Shown here: positions 62,875 to 64,000 of the stretch, piece by piece
Layout of the letters: the number at the start of each line of letters is the position of its first letter
Position numbering within the stretch: the stretch's first letter is position 1
Made by a program: the position numbers and the translations under genes
Notes under the pieces: generated by a model
Databases searched by the model: none
Seen by the model: the letters and a program-made list of their open reading frames with translations, nothing else
What the model was told of the DNA's origin: nothing
NCBI GenBank assembly: GCA_937995515.1
Contig: CALKJZ010000002.1
Location: forward strand, 1 to 64,000
Length of the DNA: 64,000 bases
Direction: 5' to 3'
Source: an uncultured Sphingomonadaceae bacterium
Lineage (GTDB): Bacteria; Pseudomonadota; Alphaproteobacteria; Sphingomonadales; Sphingomonadaceae

Positions 62875-63999
62875 ATGAAGATCGCCGTGGTGCGCGAGAC
62901 CGCACCCTTCGAGCGCCGGGTGGCTGCAACACCCGAGTCGGTCAAAAAGCTGATAAAGCTGGGCGCAAGCGTGGCCGTGGAGGCGGGTGCGGGCGCCGCG
63001 GCCAATCTCGCCGATGCCCTTTATGCTGAGGCCGGGGCGGCTGTTGCATCCCGCGCCGCTGTGCTGGAGAGGGCAGACCTCGTGCTTGCGGTGCAGGGGC
63101 CGGATCCGGCCGAACTGTCCGAGGGCGCGATCCTTGCCGCATCGCTCCAGCCCTACCAGAACCGGGAGCGCATCGCTGCCTATGCCGCGCGCCATGTGGA
63201 GGCGCTGGCCATGGAGTTCATCCCGAGGCGGCTCAGCCGCGCGCAGTCGATGGACATTCTCTCGAGCCAGGCCAACCTTGCCGGCTACAAGGCCGTGATC
63301 GACGCCGCCGAGGCCTATGGCCGGGTGTTTCCGATGCTGATGACCGCCGCCGGCACCGTCTCGGCCGCGCGCGTGTTCGTGATGGGCGTCGGCGTTGCCG
63401 GCCTGCAGGCGATCGCAACCGCGCGTCGGCTTGGCGCGGTGGTCTCGGCAACCGACGTCCGGCCGGCCACGCGCGACGAGATCATCTCGGCCGGCGGCAA
63501 GCCGATCTTCGTCGAGGACGAGGAGACGGCTGACGCCGAAACCGAGGGCGGCTATGCCCGCGAAATGTCGGAGGCCTACAGGGCCAAGCAGGCCGCGCTC
63601 GTGTCCGAGACCATCGCGAGGCAGGATATTGTCATCACCACGGCGCAGATCCCCGGCCGGCCGGCGCCGCGGCTGGTCTCTGCCAGCCAGCTCGCCACCA
63701 TGCGGCCCGGCTCGGTGCTGGTCGACCTTGCGGTCGAGACGGGCGGCAATGTCGAGGGCTCGGTGCCCGGCGAGACGGTGGTGACGGCCAATGGTGTCAT
63801 CATCATCGGCCACCGCAACTATCCGAGCCGGGTGGCGGAAGCGGCGAGCGCGCTCTTCAGCCGCAACCTCGCCAACTTCGTCGAAACCTTCTGGGACCGG
63901 GAAAAGGGCGCGCTCAGCCTGAAGGATGGCGACGAGATCATCGAGGCGATCCGCGTCACCCGCGGCGGGCGCATCGTCCACCCGGCGCTGCAGGGCTGA
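62875..63999 (+). CDS. pntA: Proton-translocating NAD(P)+ transhydrogenase, alpha subunit part 1
   Basis: 374 residues, the soluble NAD(H)-binding domain only (dI). MKIAVVRETAPFERRVAATP, the RxxSRAQSMDILSSQANLAGY segment and the Rossmann fold VFVMGVGVAGLQAIATARRLGA are clear. It lacks the membrane helices of the full-length E. coli PntA, which indicates the three-gene alphaproteobacterial version. The membrane subunits should follow just outside the window. Confidence 0.94.
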   Translation: MKIAVVRETAPFERRVAATPESVKKLIKLGASVAVEAGAGAAANLADALYAEAGAAVASRAAVLERADLVLAVQGPDPAELSEGAILAASLQPYQNRERIAAYAARHVEALAMEFIPRRLSRAQSMDILSSQANLAGYKAVIDAAEAYGRVFPMLMTAAGTVSAARVFVMGVGVAGLQAIATARRLGAVVSATDVRPATRDEIISAGGKPIFVEDEETADAETEGGYAREMSEAYRAKQAALVSETIARQDIVITTAQIPGRPAPRLVSASQLATMRPGSVLVDLAVETGGNVEGSVPGETVVTANGVIIIGHRNYPSRVAEAASALFSRNLANFVETFWDREKGALSLKDGDEIIEAIRVTRGGRIVHPALQG

Positions 64000-64000
64000 G

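Overview
The window reads as chromosomal DNA from a very GC-rich alphaproteobacterium, most likely a member of the Sphingomonadales or a close relative. The signs are an alphaproteobacterial petABC cluster followed by apt, a separate pntA alpha-1 subunit preceded by a tiny aa3-oxidase subunit IV-like protein, a TonB-ExbB-ExbD-ExbD set, NDUFA12 next to a DUF2155 protein, a UrcA-like secreted protein, and a protein with a PEPxxWA-CTERM tail. These placements rest on family knowledge and reading by eye, not on a search. Coding density is very high and neighbouring genes often share stop/start bases (ATGA, GTGA, TTGA). I found no rRNA, tRNA, CRISPR array, transposase, integrase or prophage. Because of the base composition, long open frames opposite real genes are common, and I left these out.

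Layout. 0-7.5 kb: the end of a flavin monooxygenase, the aroQ-accB-accC operon (reverse), a ThiS-ThiG fusion, two tandem cysteine desulfurases feeding into a 2Fe-2S ferredoxin (reverse), and a divergent alpha/beta hydrolase. 7.5-17.2 kb: UrcA-like protein, anmK, tyrS, recG, sdhE, mfd and a DksA/TraR-type protein. 17.2-20.4 kb: a four-gene molybdenum cofactor handling cassette (CoxG-like, XdhC-like, molybdopterin-binding, MobA-like) without the hydroxylase it should serve. 20.5-24.5 kb: DUF192, NDUFA12, DUF2155, aat and a DegP-type protease. 24.6-29 kb: the PEP-CTERM protein with a textbook sigma-54 promoter, propionyl-CoA carboxylase alpha, a haem-binding lipoprotein and clpS. 29.1-34.9 kb: an RND efflux pair coupled to TspO, a UbiK-like protein and a YbjN protein. 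34.9-37.9 kb: an AT-rich regulatory island with operator-like repeats driving a small exported protein, then enoyl-CoA hydratase, N-formylglutamate amidohydrolase and mtgA.

37.9-46.1 kb: DUF4170, a gamma-carbonic-anhydrase-like protein, three membrane/stress proteins, thiolase, MaoC hydratase, an MscS channel, a pteridine-reductase-like SDR with folB, and an exported protein of unknown role. 46.5-49 kb: tonB-exbB-exbD-exbD. 49.4-56.4 kb: an ABC exporter, leuCD-type dehydratase, 6-phosphofructokinase, isocitrate dehydrogenase and a LOG-family protein. 56.6-64 kb: petABC, apt, a second MaoC protein, folP, an ABC1/UbiB-like kinase, the COX IV-like peptide and pntA.

Most genes are core metabolism, respiration and envelope functions. 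The parts most worth a second look are the sigma-54 promoter of the PEP-CTERM gene, the repeat-decorated promoter at 35.06-35.12 kb, the orphan molybdenum cassette with its split bipartite enzyme, the ThiS-ThiG fusion with a buried GG motif, the efflux/TspO operon, and several short tandem duplications sitting exactly on gene junctions.
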